This document shows positions 34,020 to 44,159 of a DNA stretch of 64,000 nt, piece by piece. The notes beneath the pieces were generated by a model, which made no database searches, was not told where the DNA came from, and worked only from the letters and a program-made list of their open reading frames with translations. The DNA is taken from NCBI GenBank assembly GCA_933228895.1, contig OW121858.1:32015859-32079858 (forward strand). Reading direction: 5' to 3'. The translations under genes and the position numbers were made by a program. Source of the stretch: Platycnemis pennipes. Its lineage: Eukaryota > Arthropoda > Insecta > Odonata > Platycnemididae. How positions within the stretch are numbered: the first letter of the stretch is position 1; each line of letters opens with the position of its first letter.

Positions 34020-34495
34020 AGGTGCGTTTACACGTAGCAGTTGACTGCTATGATAGTCAACTTCTAACAACTATTAAACTCCACTCGCATGTGTAAATAG
34101 CAACTGCAATGCGAGTTCAGGTCGATACTGGACCCGTCTACGTTCCAGCGGAAATGTATCCAATAGACTCGCAACAATCGCCAACGGAAAGCAATAGACG
34201 ACGGAATTTGGATATAATAACAAGGATATCCCTCCCCAAAAGGGGAGATATTACTCTTTAAAGAATGGGAACAAAATATAATCATCAATGAAATTTATTG
34301 CTTGATGAATTAAATGAAAATTTAAGGGAAATTCACTATTAAAATAAAATACTTTTTATTTGTTGTGGCAACGCCTAAATAGCGGCTTTAAACTGCATAG
34401 AAGTTAACGCAGACGCATCATAAGCAGTAGCGATATAGATATATCGCGCATCTCGCAACTGTCATAGCAGTCAACTGCTACGTGTAAACGCTGCT
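34020..34495. mobile_element. PIF/Harbinger-like MITE H7
   Basis: Termini AGGTGCGTTTACACGTAGCAG / CTGCTACGTGTAAACGCTGCT. The flanks are CAA (34017-34019) and TAA (34496-34498), an imperfect TAA duplication. The inverted repeat extends through GTTGACTGCTATGA. Its inner right part is much more diverged between the two duplication copies than the rest. Confidence 0.85.
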
Positions 34496-34584
34496 TAACA
34501 TATGCTATTGTTGTAGTTTTGTTATTTTATTATAATGGTGCGATATACCTTTACCTAACGTCAACAGCTACATGGATAAGTTAA

Positions 34585-34894
34585 CGTATGCACATCCACA
34601 GGCTAAGGGGCATTGTACTGGAGCCCACACTAAATTTGGGGGATTATCGATTGTCACCGACTGAGTCCCATCGTTTTCTTGGCCTTATCCTTGACAAAAA
34701 ACTGGATTGGCGAGAACACATACGGCATACAAAGAATGCTTGTTCTAAAGTTTTAACTATATTAAAAGTTTTGAGTAGAACATATTGGGGCGCGGACAGA
34801 ACAACACTGCTCCGTATATATAGAGCACTAGTGCGGTCCAAAATAGAATACGGGTGTATTGTGTACGCATCAGCGAGGAATAGCCAGTTAAAGG
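34585..34894 (+). pseudogene. I-like LINE ORF2 fragment, first half (split by another LINE)
   Basis: Reads HIHRLRGI, SHRFLGLILDKKLDWREHI and TYWGADRTTLLRIYRALVRS. This is the thumb region downstream of the RT active site, aligning with about residues 740-840 of the intact LINE next to it. It breaks after SQLK, exactly where the younger LINE is inserted, and resumes at 40629. It begins at the right breakpoint of duplication copy 1. Protein similarity to the intact element is roughly half the residues, so it is a different, older family of the same clade. Confidence 0.9.
34883..34894. repeat. Target-site duplication, left (3' end side of the LINE)
   Basis: GCCAGTTAAAGG, identical to 40617-40628, bounding the full-length LINE. 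Confidence 0.93.
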
Positions 34895-35044
34895 TAGTCG
34901 TAGTAGTATTTTGTTTTAAGGGTTCGTCGACATCAAAGGTCATTTTGCACCACTTCTAAATTGGTTATAGAGGGAAATAGATTAGCATAAACATATTTAC
35001 TTCGACACCTATTAACGGTTACGTACACGAAAAGAGATGGACTT

Positions 35045-35050
35045 TTTATT
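35045..35050 (-). promoter_or_regulatory. Possible polyadenylation signal in the LINE 3' UTR
   Basis: AATAAA on the minus strand about 36 bases after the ORF2 stop. May serve the element; not tested by position of a poly(A) tail, as none is present. Confidence 0.35.
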
Positions 35051-35085
35051 GAAAACAAATATATAAAAGCAGTGAAAATTAAATA

Positions 35086-38000
35086 TTATATTCTGTTAAA
35101 GATACCAGTTTCTTTTAAAAACTTTATAATTTTGTTGACATTCGCTACTTCGTCGCCTAATACCTCTCTCAGGTTTCCACGGATATTAAGACTTTCACGT
35201 ACTGCCCGATACTTAACACACTCCGTAAAGATGTGTTCCACACTGAGTGGGGAGTCGCAGACATCACACCTGGGTTGTGTTTTCTCTTCAGAAAAGAGAT
35301 AAGAGTGCGTGAGGGCACAATGCCCTATCCTCAGCCGAGTGATGGCGACCTCTTCACCTCGAGACATTCTTCTGGACGTGGGCCACTCCGATGTTACGGG
35401 CTTAATCGAGCGGAGTTTATTTCTTGTGATGCTTGCCCATGCATCCCCCCATTCCTTCAGGGCCATTTTCCGTAACGTGTGTCTCATATCGTCAGCGGGC
35501 ACTAAAACTGAGGTTATAGTAGACAGACATAGAGCTTTTTTGGCTTCTAAATCAGCCTTCTCATTACCAGGAATGCCAACATGTCCAGGTATCCATACGA
35601 AGGATACACTTACTCCCTGCTTTTCAAGGTGAAGTAGTAGCGATTGTATTTCTTGGACTATTGGATGGACTGGGAGGTATTTAGAAATTGAAAGCAGAGC
35701 ACTTGAAGAATCTGTGCATATAATGAATGAGTCGTTCCGTCGTTTAATATTTTTTAGCGCCACCTTAATAGCCGTTAATTCTGCCGTGAAGATGTTACAG
35801 AAGGACATTAATTTCGTCTTTATTGCTCCATGATGAGTGGAGACAACTGCGCACGCGCAACCCGAGGTCGATTTCGACCCATCCGTAAAAACGGGGGTTA
35901 TGCCTGGGTGGTTCGCCAAGACTTCATTAAATAGATTCAGGTACTCGGCTGAAGTGGTGGAGGATTTACGGCATCTATGTAGATGAAATATGATCTTTGG
36001 CCGCGGTATTAACCACGGAGGGTGTTTCGATAGCCCCGTAGGGTACACGCCCGGAAAATTAAAATTGTTTACGTTGATAAAATGGCGGAAGCGAATGCTG
36101 ATAGGCTGCGTAGCCTTTGTCCTTCGATTAAAAGCATCTAAAAATCTAGGGTTGAAAACACTGCCAAGAAATGGATGGTCCCTCTGAGATAAGATTCTCA
36201 CCACATAATTGCACATTAAAATTTTCCGGCGAATTGTCAGAGGCGGTTCTCCGGCTTCGGCGTATATACTAGGTACTGGTGAGGTCCGGAAGGCTCCAGT
36301 AGCCAATCGTAATCCACTATTGTGGACCGAAGAGAGAGGTTTTAGGTAGCTATCTCGACTGGAGGAATAGACTGCTGATCCATAGTCAAGTCGTGACCGT
36401 ATGAGTGATCGGTATAGTGTAAGCAATGTAGTGCGATCAGCACCCCATGTTCTATGACTTAAAAATCGTAGAATGTTTAAAATCTTAAAACATCGCTCAC
36501 GCAAAATCTTGGTATGCTCTCGCCAATTTAGGCGGTAGTCAAATGTTAAACCAAGGAAGCGGACCGACTCCACGTATGCCAGGTTTTCACGGCCAAGGCG
36601 AAGTGTCGGTGGACTATGAATACCTCGTAGCCGGTGAAAATGAATGCACTTCGTCTTTTCAGGAGAGAAACGAAATCCACTGCTTCGGGACCACTCATTC
36701 AAATTTTTTAGACAGAGTTGGATATGTCTTGCTGCGCTTACTAATTTGGACGATCTGCAGAAAATTGCAAGATCGTCTACATACAATGATCCTAACACTG
36801 GTGTCCTAATATTCTCTGCTATATCATTTAATGCGATTGCAAATAGCGTTACACTCAGAACGGAGCCTTGTGGTACTCCGTTTTCCTGTTTGTATGATCT
36901 TGACAGCGTGTTACCTATCCTAATTTTAAAAACTCGGCCCATCAAAAAGTTTCGGATAAAAATAGGCAACTTACCCCTAAAGCCCCAGTCATGCAGAGTC
37001 TTTAAAATCTTCCAACGCCAGACACGGTCGTATGCTTTTTCTAGGTCAAAGAAAACGGCTAGGACGTGTTGGCGGAGGAGGAACGCTTCCTGGATGAAAT
37101 TGTCCAATATAGCAAGGTGATCAGTAGTAGATCTACCGTGCCTAAATCCACATTGGATATTTGTCAGAAGATTCCTCTTTTCCAAACACCAAAGGAGGCG
37201 ACGGTTCACCATTCTCTCCAAGATTTTACATAAGCAGCTCGTAAGGGAGATTGGTCGGTAGTTGCCAGGGTCTGCTCGGTCTTTACCCACTTTTAGGACA
37301 GGAATGACAATAGATTCTCTCCACTTCTTGGGAAAGATACCCTGTGACCAAATTTGGTTGAGGGTCAGAAGCATTTGTTTCAATCCTGACACCGGAAGGT
37401 TTCGGAGGAAGGCATTATGAATATCATCCGCACCCGTGGCGGAGTCGCGAGAATCTGAGATAGCAGAATCTAATTCCCATATGGAGAATGGGATGTTATA
37501 TTCTGCCTCGTCCGTCTCGTTAAAATTTAGAGGCCGTGATTCACAGATTCTTCTCCTCCTCTGAAAGGATTCGTCATATACGCTGTCACTGCTGGTCCTT
37601 GCGAAGGTTCGACCAAATATATCGCAGAGCTCGGGTGGCGACGTCACCACTAGTCCATTCACCTTTAAGTGAGGCACACCATAAGGCTGCTGTGTTCCCG
37701 AAATGCATTTTACCTTCTTCCATACTTCCGCTATTGGTGTTCTGTTATTAACAGAGGACACAAAAGTCATCCAGGAAGACTTTTTCGCCTCTTTTACAAC
37801 TTGGCGGGCCTTGGCCCTTAAACGTCGGAAAGATGCCAAATTAATTTCCGTCGGGTATTTTTGGAATATTCTTAACGCCCGCTTCCGCTTCTTAATTGCG
37901 TCCGAACAGTCTGGATTCCACCAAGGAACTAACCGACGATGGGTTCTCAACCCCGACCGTGGCATGGCGGATTCCGCGGCTTCAATTATTGAGGTGGTAA

Positions 38001-38859
38001 GTGCCTCTACATTTTGTTCCGCGTTTGTGTCATCATTGTGTAAAAATTTAAAATTTGTTTTGTAATTATACCAATTTGCCTTTCGGATAACCCAACTGTC
38101 AGGAAAATTAGAACAGACACTATTTGTGTGTTCCTTATAAATAAAAAGAGGAAAGTGGTCGCTCCCGCATAAATCCTGATGAACGGACAATTTTAATTTA
38201 GTAATCAGGCTGCTGGTAGAAATGCACAGGTCAATCACGGAAAACTGCCCATTAAAACTGTTAAAATGGTTTTTTTCCCCCGAGTTTAATAAATATAAAT
38301 TAAAATCATCAATAAAATGGGATAAAATCCGCCCTCTCCTGTTGCATTGAGCCCTGTTACTTCCCCACAGAGTATCATGGGCATTAAAATCACCTAAAAG
38401 AATATAAGGTCTGGGAAGTTGGTTAACCAGGCTTTCTAAATTTTGTCGCGTCACTGGTGCACCCTCTGGGAAATAAACGTTGCACAACGTTACCTTCTCC
38501 GGCAGGTGCACCGTTACTGCCACTGCCTGCAAGGGTGTCGCTAATTCCACTCGAGAGGTGTACAGGGCCTCCCGAATGGCCACCGCGACTCCTCCTCTAG
38601 CTCTCTGTCCAGTGGAGTCGTCAAATCTAAAAACATTGTAACCGGTCAATTTGCCCTGGTCTGTCGTTTTAAAATGGGTCTCTTGTAAACAAAGGCAGAG
38701 CGGATTAAAATCGCGGATTAAAATGGCCAGCTCCTCCTTATGCCGATAAAAACCATTGCAGTTCCACTGCAGTAAAAACGCCATGGTTAAAATAATAAAA
38801 TGAATAAAATATTTTTTTTTCGTAATTAAATATTTAGATTGTCCGTCACCGTATTTCAT
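35086..38859 (-). CDS. LINE ORF2: endonuclease, reverse transcriptase, RNase H
   Basis: Uninterrupted 1257-residue frame. APE-type endonuclease, residues 27-240: LQWNCNG, LQETHFK at 58, GDFNAH at 156, SDHFP at 233. RT, about 510-800: FFDLEKAYDRVWR at 603, GVPQGSVLS at 661, YVDD at 693. Thumb to about 920. RNase H, about 988-1110: D993 (TDGS), E1027 (AEL), D1050 (TDSSSAL) and D1103, giving a complete DEDD set, with PGHVGIPGNE at 1091. C-terminal zinc motif C1198-x2-C-x7-H-x4-C1214. Known role: nicks target DNA and reverse-transcribes the element RNA at the nick. The first ATG overlaps the ORF1 stop as TGATG. An alternative start is Met26 (MAFLLQWN), directly before the endonuclease; the preceding 25 residues look unstructured. 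All catalytic residues checked are present. Confidence 0.95.
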   Translation of the reverse strand: MKYGDGQSKYLITKKKYFIHFIILTMAFLLQWNCNGFYRHKEELAILIRDFNPLCLCLQETHFKTTDQGKLTGYNVFRFDDSTGQRARGGVAVAIREALYTSRVELATPLQAVAVTVHLPEKVTLCNVYFPEGAPVTRQNLESLVNQLPRPYILLGDFNAHDTLWGSNRAQCNRRGRILSHFIDDFNLYLLNSGEKNHFNSFNGQFSVIDLCISTSSLITKLKLSVHQDLCGSDHFPLFIYKEHTNSVCSNFPDSWVIRKANWYNYKTNFKFLHNDDTNAEQNVEALTTSIIEAAESAMPRSGLRTHRRLVPWWNPDCSDAIKKRKRALRIFQKYPTEINLASFRRLRAKARQVVKEAKKSSWMTFVSSVNNRTPIAEVWKKVKCISGTQQPYGVPHLKVNGLVVTSPPELCDIFGRTFARTSSDSVYDESFQRRRRICESRPLNFNETDEAEYNIPFSIWELDSAISDSRDSATGADDIHNAFLRNLPVSGLKQMLLTLNQIWSQGIFPKKWRESIVIPVLKVGKDRADPGNYRPISLTSCLCKILERMVNRRLLWCLEKRNLLTNIQCGFRHGRSTTDHLAILDNFIQEAFLLRQHVLAVFFDLEKAYDRVWRWKILKTLHDWGFRGKLPIFIRNFLMGRVFKIRIGNTLSRSYKQENGVPQGSVLSVTLFAIALNDIAENIRTPVLGSLYVDDLAIFCRSSKLVSAARHIQLCLKNLNEWSRSSGFRFSPEKTKCIHFHRLRGIHSPPTLRLGRENLAYVESVRFLGLTFDYRLNWREHTKILRERCFKILNILRFLSHRTWGADRTTLLTLYRSLIRSRLDYGSAVYSSSRDSYLKPLSSVHNSGLRLATGAFRTSPVPSIYAEAGEPPLTIRRKILMCNYVVRILSQRDHPFLGSVFNPRFLDAFNRRTKATQPISIRFRHFINVNNFNFPGVYPTGLSKHPPWLIPRPKIIFHLHRCRKSSTTSAEYLNLFNEVLANHPGITPVFTDGSKSTSGCACAVVSTHHGAIKTKLMSFCNIFTAELTAIKVALKNIKRRNDSFIICTDSSSALLSISKYLPVHPIVQEIQSLLLHLEKQGVSVSFVWIPGHVGIPGNEKADLEAKKALCLSTITSVLVPADDMRHTLRKMALKEWGDAWASITRNKLRSIKPVTSEWPTSRRMSRGEEVAITRLRIGHCALTHSYLFSEEKTQPRCDVCDSPLSVEHIFTECVKYRAVRESLNIRGNLREVLGDEVANVNKIIKFLKETGIFNRI

Positions 38860-40024
38860 CAGCGTTTTATGCGGTGCTGCTTTCCCCTCTGACGAGCTGC
38901 AAGGACTTCAGCCTCAGATGGGCAGTCGTCCTCTTCCATTGATTCCAGCGATGTGTCCTTACAAGAAGGTCCAGGGGAAGGAGTCTTTCCCCTTTGCACC
39001 GCTGTGGCCTTGGGTTTCATCGGGTTCTTCATTGGAGAACCCGGAATTATTTTCTCCTTAGATGGAGGTGTAGTTTTATTTGCCCTGATTGGGCTGGTAG
39101 AATCCTTGGTAACTCTTTCCTCTTCTTTGGTGATAACTGGCTCTAGTGTTTGAGTAGAGATTGTGCGTTTCTTGACTGTGGTAGCCGCTAGTGAGGCGAA
39201 GGAACGGGAGAAAATAGGGGCAGCTTGAGATCTATATTTCTTCCGCGCTTCGATGTACGGGATCTTGTCTGTTATCTTAATTTCCATTATCTTCCGTTCC
39301 TCTACCTGCATGGGGCACTTGCGAGAGTAAGCTGGATGGTTACCCTCACAGTTAACACATTGACACTCAGAGCTGCATTCCTCATCACCATGTTTTTCTT
39401 TGCCGCAGTTTGGGCAAATGGCCTTGCCCTTGCATCTCAATGCTATGTGTCCAAAACGTTGGCAGTTGAAGCACCTCATAGGTGCCGGTATGAATGGCCG
39501 CACTGGGACCGATTCTATCCTATAAACACCTTTTCTGGGAGCTTATCACACGCGAAAGTAAGGATGACCGATGTAGTATCAATCATCCTTCCTTCACGCT
39601 TCGTCTTCAGGCGGCGACAGTCAATCACTCCTTGGCAGGCCATTTCTTTCTTTATTTCTTCCTCATCGACGTATAGGAGGTCGTAGTGGCTGATTACACC
39701 CCTACAAGTGTTCAGCGTTCTATGCACCTCTACGTTTACTGCTAGTTCACAGAACTGTTCCATTCGCAACAGCTTTTCGCTTTGCGCATCGGAAACAGTT
39801 TCGATGAGAAGTGTTCCATCTCTTAGCTTTTTTGCAGACGCTAGTTCTCCAGGCACGCTGCTAGAAAGCACCCGACGTATAAGGAAGGGAGAAACTTTCT
39901 GAAGTGTCTCGCCTTCCTTCTGGCATCGCATAATCAAATAACGCCTACTGGCGTGAAAACATGTTACTCCCCCGCCTGTATCTGGACGGGATCTTTTTGA
40001 TGGTGGAAAATTATTATTTTCCAT
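38859..40024 (-). pseudogene. LINE ORF1 (gag-like, CCHC zinc knuckles), one frameshift
   Basis: The likely start is the ATG at 40022-40024 (MENNNFPPSKRSRP); the frame is open 22 codons further up but that part looks like 5' UTR. The N-terminal half runs to a stop at 39515, reading PEKVFIG*. The C-terminal half continues in another frame with RIESVPVRPFIPAPMRCFNC, so a small indel between about 39515 and 39535 broke the gene. Three zinc knuckles follow: CFNCQRFGHIALRC, CPNCGKEKHGDEEC (both Cx2Cx4Hx4C) and CVNCEGNHPAYSRKC (Cx2Cx3Hx6C). A basic, S/P/T-rich tail ends at the TGATG overlap with ORF2. Known role of the family: nucleic-acid-binding protein that packages element RNA. A sequencing error would also explain the break. 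Confidence 0.9.
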
Positions 40025-40616
40025 GCCATACCATAATTCGTCCCCCGGGCTCCCCACCCACCATGGAGCCACACATCCGGGACGCCGCACCGCAAGCCGG
40101 TGCGGTCGCCAGGGCTACCCGAGGGGATATAGCACCCTTGGGGTGGTTGTCTGTTTCGGGGTAGAATCTTCGGTGCACGAGCCCACCAAACCCGAACACC
40201 TCCGACCGCCCTACGCAGACCCCCACCCCCATGGCACTCGCCACCGAACGTATCGGAAGCCGATTGATCAAGAGTGGCTAGCTCTTAACCTCCCGTTTAC
40301 GGGGAATCCGGGGCCGAAGTGGGGTATTGAACTCCGGCCCATACCGGGTATCCGAAACCCGGCTGGGTGCCGGAGAACTCACCCACCAGGATTCCCTTCT
40401 CCCCCTTACGGGTCTCCATGCACGGCAAACACATGGGTGGATCGTGGGCAAGATGGTAACGCCACACACAGACAGCTGATCCACAGGACTGTCCGGACGC
40501 ATCCCTTGCTGGACTGGGGGTTTGTTATCGGGGTTTTCTCCCCGCCCTTTTAGTCGCCTCTTACGACAAGCAGGGATACTGCGGGAGTATTCTCAATCCC
40601 CCTACCCGCAGGGGGT
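40025..40616 (-). promoter_or_regulatory. LINE 5' UTR, presumably with internal promoter
   Basis: GC-rich sequence ahead of ORF1, starting at the target duplication with GCACCCCCTGCGGG-like sequence on the minus strand. The plus-strand segment CTCTTACGACAAGCAGGGAT is, from memory, a common motif at I-like LINE 5' ends in insects. Full-length members of this clade use internal promoters (family knowledge); no specific box is assigned here. Confidence 0.65.
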
Positions 40617-40628
40617 GCCAGTTAAAGG
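40617..40628. repeat. Target-site duplication, right (5' end side of the LINE)
   Basis: GCCAGTTAAAGG, identical to 34883-34894. Confidence 0.93.
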
Positions 40629-41252
40629 CTCTAGCCTCGGTACACAACGCTGGTTTGAGGCTTTCAACTGGGGCCTTTAGAACCAGCCCTGTGCAAAGCA
40701 TTTATATTGACGCAGGCGAACCTCCCCTAGAGGTCCAGAGGAATATTTTAATGTGTAACTACATAAGCAAAATTTTATCATCACGGACTCACCCCTGTTT
40801 TAATATAATTTTTAACCCGCGATTTTTAAATGTTTTTAACAAACGACCAAGGGCCACGCAACCCTTGGCCATACGTTTTAAAATTTTATTGGCCGACTTG
40901 GGCGTTCACCTGCCAAAGGTATGCCCTACAAAAACGTTTAAGCTTGCGCCATGGGAGATCCCTAAGATAGACTGCTATATAGACTACATGGAATCCAAGG
41001 CTAACAGTACCCCAATCGAGCTTAAACGTCGAGTCCTAGAAGCGATAAACAGTTGTGACAGTGCAAAAATATACACTGACGGCTCTAAAACAGACGTCAC
41101 GTGCGGTTCCGCCTACTTTTCTGCGGATATAGGCTCCGCGGCCTTTACTTTACACCCCATATGCACTGTCTACACGGCGGAGTTACTAGCCATAAAAGCC
41201 TCGCTAGATGCTATTGAAGCCACACTACAAGAGACTGAATGTCCACTGAAAG
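40629..41252 (+). pseudogene. I-like LINE ORF2 fragment, second half
   Basis: Continues the frame of 34585-34894: SVHNAGLRLSTGAFRTSPVQ, AGEPPLEVQRNILMCNY, FNPRFLNVFNKR, then the start of RNase H with KIYTDGSKTD and CTVYTAELLAIKASLDA. These match residues 844-1041 of the intact LINE, with RNase H aspartate (TDGS) and glutamate (AEL) still present. It stops at about 41252, where duplication copy 2 begins. The frame happens to stay open to 41428, but that part is duplicated non-coding sequence. Confidence 0.9.
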
Positions 41253-43156
41253 TCCACAAGCTCATAACACTAGCAACATTGTTGGTCATACGTCAGTTTC
41301 GAATGAGCAAAGCACGGGTGATATATGAAAATTTATTTCACGGGAACCTCCCCCACGTGAACATGTTCCACGCAAATCAGTTTATTTTAATTCTTTACCC
41401 AAGATTATACGGGCCATTATCACGATGAATAGAAATCACACCCACCTTTAAATTTATGAGCACTTGAATATACTTAAACAGCACTTGTGAATAAATGTAA
41501 ACAATTCAACGAGCAAGCAACGCGGCCGATAACTACTCTCTACTCCGGTAATTCATGACTGACTAGCCTTACCTGAACCAACGGTAGGCTGAAGGAATTT
41601 GGTACATACGTAGGAATAACATTGACATGACAGCATTAATTATGACCTATGGGAAACACATTAACAGCTACGGCAAGGAGAATATCTTGAATTCACATTT
41701 TCACATCACCGCTATTCACTCCCATCATGGACATGTGATTTAATTAGAGTTCGATTTCTACGTATAATTGTAAAACAAGCATATTATTTTAACTTACAAG
41801 CATACCTCGAGCAATCTCCTGAAGCTATGTGGCGAAGCGTCTCGTCAGATGTAATTGCAGTTTCATACGTTTGTTCTGACCGCTGCATCATGCAACTTCA
41901 ATCACTCTGCACGCGAACTGGAAAAATAAAGATGAAATTACATACTTTTGGAGTAAATAAAAGTTTCGCACCCGGAATGAGGGCTTACTTCCAAACGTAG
42001 AACACCAGCGCACGCCGGTGCATCAAACAAGTTCGGACAGGAACAGAGCGAGAATCCAGTGTTGCCAACTTGTAGGCCTTAGGGGTGTTGCTAACTTTCC
42101 ACAGTATTACCAACAGGCTAGATTACCTGAAAAATAATCAGGGGATCCATTTCTGCCAACATCCATACGCCAAAACTGCATATCAAAAGGTGCCTATAAG
42201 AACCACTAATTTCAAATAAATGAACTATATTCAACTAAATCATTTTTAAAGTTTTAAAGAATACCCATAATGACTTGTGGACGTACATTAAAAAGTTAAC
42301 GAGTATTTATAAGTAACCTATCGTTAATTTTTGGCTAATAATTGGCAAGGATGTATTTGTGAGAAAGCAGTCTATTATATTCCGAGGCTTCTCGTAACCT
42401 TCATACGAACACAAACAAATTGCGAAATTTGCAACCACCACGTACTTAGTACATCAACTCACCGTAATCGACTTATGTGATGTCAAATAATTTATTTTAA
42501 CTCGGAGTGGAGGATAACCAAAGGGCCAAAGCACAATATAATTTCAATTTTAAAAATATCAACTCTTTTCCATAAATATTACATTCACCACGGAATAAAG
42601 ACTAATTTCAGTGCTAAAGGTATCGTGAAATACTCGGCGGAGAACACATGGCTTCAGATTTGAAATTTCTTTCAAAAAATGCAAATAGCAATATGGAACC
42701 TATAGAATTACTGGGGTAATATATTATATACCTTTGGTCCTACATACAAAAAACATCTTTTGAACAACGTCAAATTTTGTTTTGGTAAGGGTGTACTTTT
42801 TTTACGCAGGGTAAAGGGAGAAGGCAAGCACAGAAATATTTCAGAGTTCCCACTTCTAGCATAAAAACCGTAGAACCTTATAAATATATAGATGCCTCAA
42901 TGGAAGCAAACGTAAATGAAGAAAAAGTAGGAAGGAACTTTCAAATCTGTTCTATTTCAAAATAACACGAATAATTCTTTTTTGTAAAAAAAACGGCAGG
43001 TTTTAAGGAGTTCAAATAAGCGCCGACCCAACAAAAAATGCCGTAACTTAGCCTGGATTGTACTACGTAAAATTCACAAAGAAGGCCTCTAACCTCTACG
43101 CGCTATCGTGAGCTGCATTGGATCCCCCACCTACGTCCTGGCCTATCATATACAGA

Positions 43157-43633
43157 TAGAGATTGGAAAATTACCGTAATTTTAAGTTTTGAGCTGAAAA
43201 TCCTTATCAGACGACTCCAAACGAAATCAAATAGCATTGAGATATAAATGCCGACGCTTATATAAAACATATCATGACGTTTAACTATTATAACTCATTA
43301 AAAAAATTAAAACGAAGTTGGCAGCAACACGCAATTTGCCTCTTTTTTGTCACACTATGAGAAATTTTTTATCCCAAACACATACCTCTGCGCAATGTGC
43401 ATTTGTTATTATACTCTGAATTGGTTGGAATTAATCATGGACACAATGTAAACAAAATCGTTTCAGCTTCTTAATTTATAATATCATCCATTCCAATGGT
43501 TTCTTTGTGATGAATAAATTTTCTGAAAATTACCATAATAAACGTAAATTTTCAGGGGTGTTGGTAATTTACGAAAAATGCCACGGTAATTTACGAAAAT
43601 TACCGCGGTAATTTACCAAGTTGCCCATCTCTA
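43157..43633. mobile_element. hAT-like MITE, copy 2 counterpart with 58-bp deletion
   Basis: Equivalent of 19887-20421. 58 bp near its left end are missing between two AAATTACC-like repeats, consistent with slippage or repair between direct repeats. Confidence 0.65.
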
Positions 43634-44159
43634 TATCTCTATCTTCATGGGACAGACAGAATCCTGCGTAAAAAAAACTCCGAGGACTCCATCCACAGAA
43701 TCCGAGAGCTGAAAGTCACGGAGTACTTGTGGTAAATGTCAACCATTTATCGCGTAAGGCTTCCCGACCCGAAGCTGCGAGTATTGTATAGGAGGAAATA
43801 GTCGTAAAATATGTGCTCTGTCGATACCTACCTCGGCCTCATCACTATCGACTTATATTGGAACCACGGAACTATCGATTGTTGACGAATTTCCTGTCAT
43901 GGGTACGGACACATTAAAAAATAAACGCGAGTTATGTCATATTTTAGCGTGAATCAATTTTATTCGCTACGCCTACCAAAATAATGAAACACCTACAGAG
44001 TGACGAAAATGCAATACACCAGACCACGGTATAATTATCTTCAAGTAGCAGTCTGAAATTTCTTGAAATATTGTCAGATTAGTTCTCATCTCTCCTTTAG
44101 TGTTCACTAAGTTCATCGTTTGTTTAAAACTGCTTGTACTTCTGCTCGGTTTCATCGTT

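Larger units (their letters stand above)
17982..34582 (+). repeat. 16.6-kb segmental duplication, copy 1
   Basis: Direct repeat of 41253-57893, starting TCCACAAGCTCATAACAC and ending about CTACATGGATAAGTT. Differences are a few per kb, plus a 58-bp stretch (19897-19954) missing from copy 2 and a 144-bp segment doubled in copy 2. It contains MITEs, LINE fragments and dispersed repeats but no clear host gene. The right breakpoint abuts a LINE fragment. Confidence 0.97.
34895..40616 (-). mobile_element. Full-length I-like (RNase H-bearing) LINE retrotransposon
   Basis: A 5.7-kb non-LTR retrotransposon on the minus strand: 5' UTR (40025-40616), ORF1 (gag-like), ORF2 (EN-RT-RNase H), short 3' UTR and a 3' tail of TAC/GAC triplets (TACTACTACGACTAC) instead of poly(A). 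It is inserted in a related LINE fragment with a 12-bp target duplication. Clade: the I superclade by domain order (APE endonuclease, RT, RNase H) and triple-CCHC ORF1; I or Nimb are likely, not decided. It looks recent because the target duplication is perfect and ORF2 is open, but ORF1 has one frameshift. Confidence 0.95.

Noticed and set aside
39225..39686. Plus-strand frames of 60-176 codons over the LINE (e.g. 39225-39686, 40023-40553, 36644-37120)
   Set aside because: Antisense shadows of ORF1, ORF2 and the 5' UTR of the minus-strand LINE.
41253..41428. Tail of the LINE-like frame beyond 41252
   Set aside because: Sequence after 41252 equals 17982 onward, non-coding there; the frame stays open by chance past the breakpoint.
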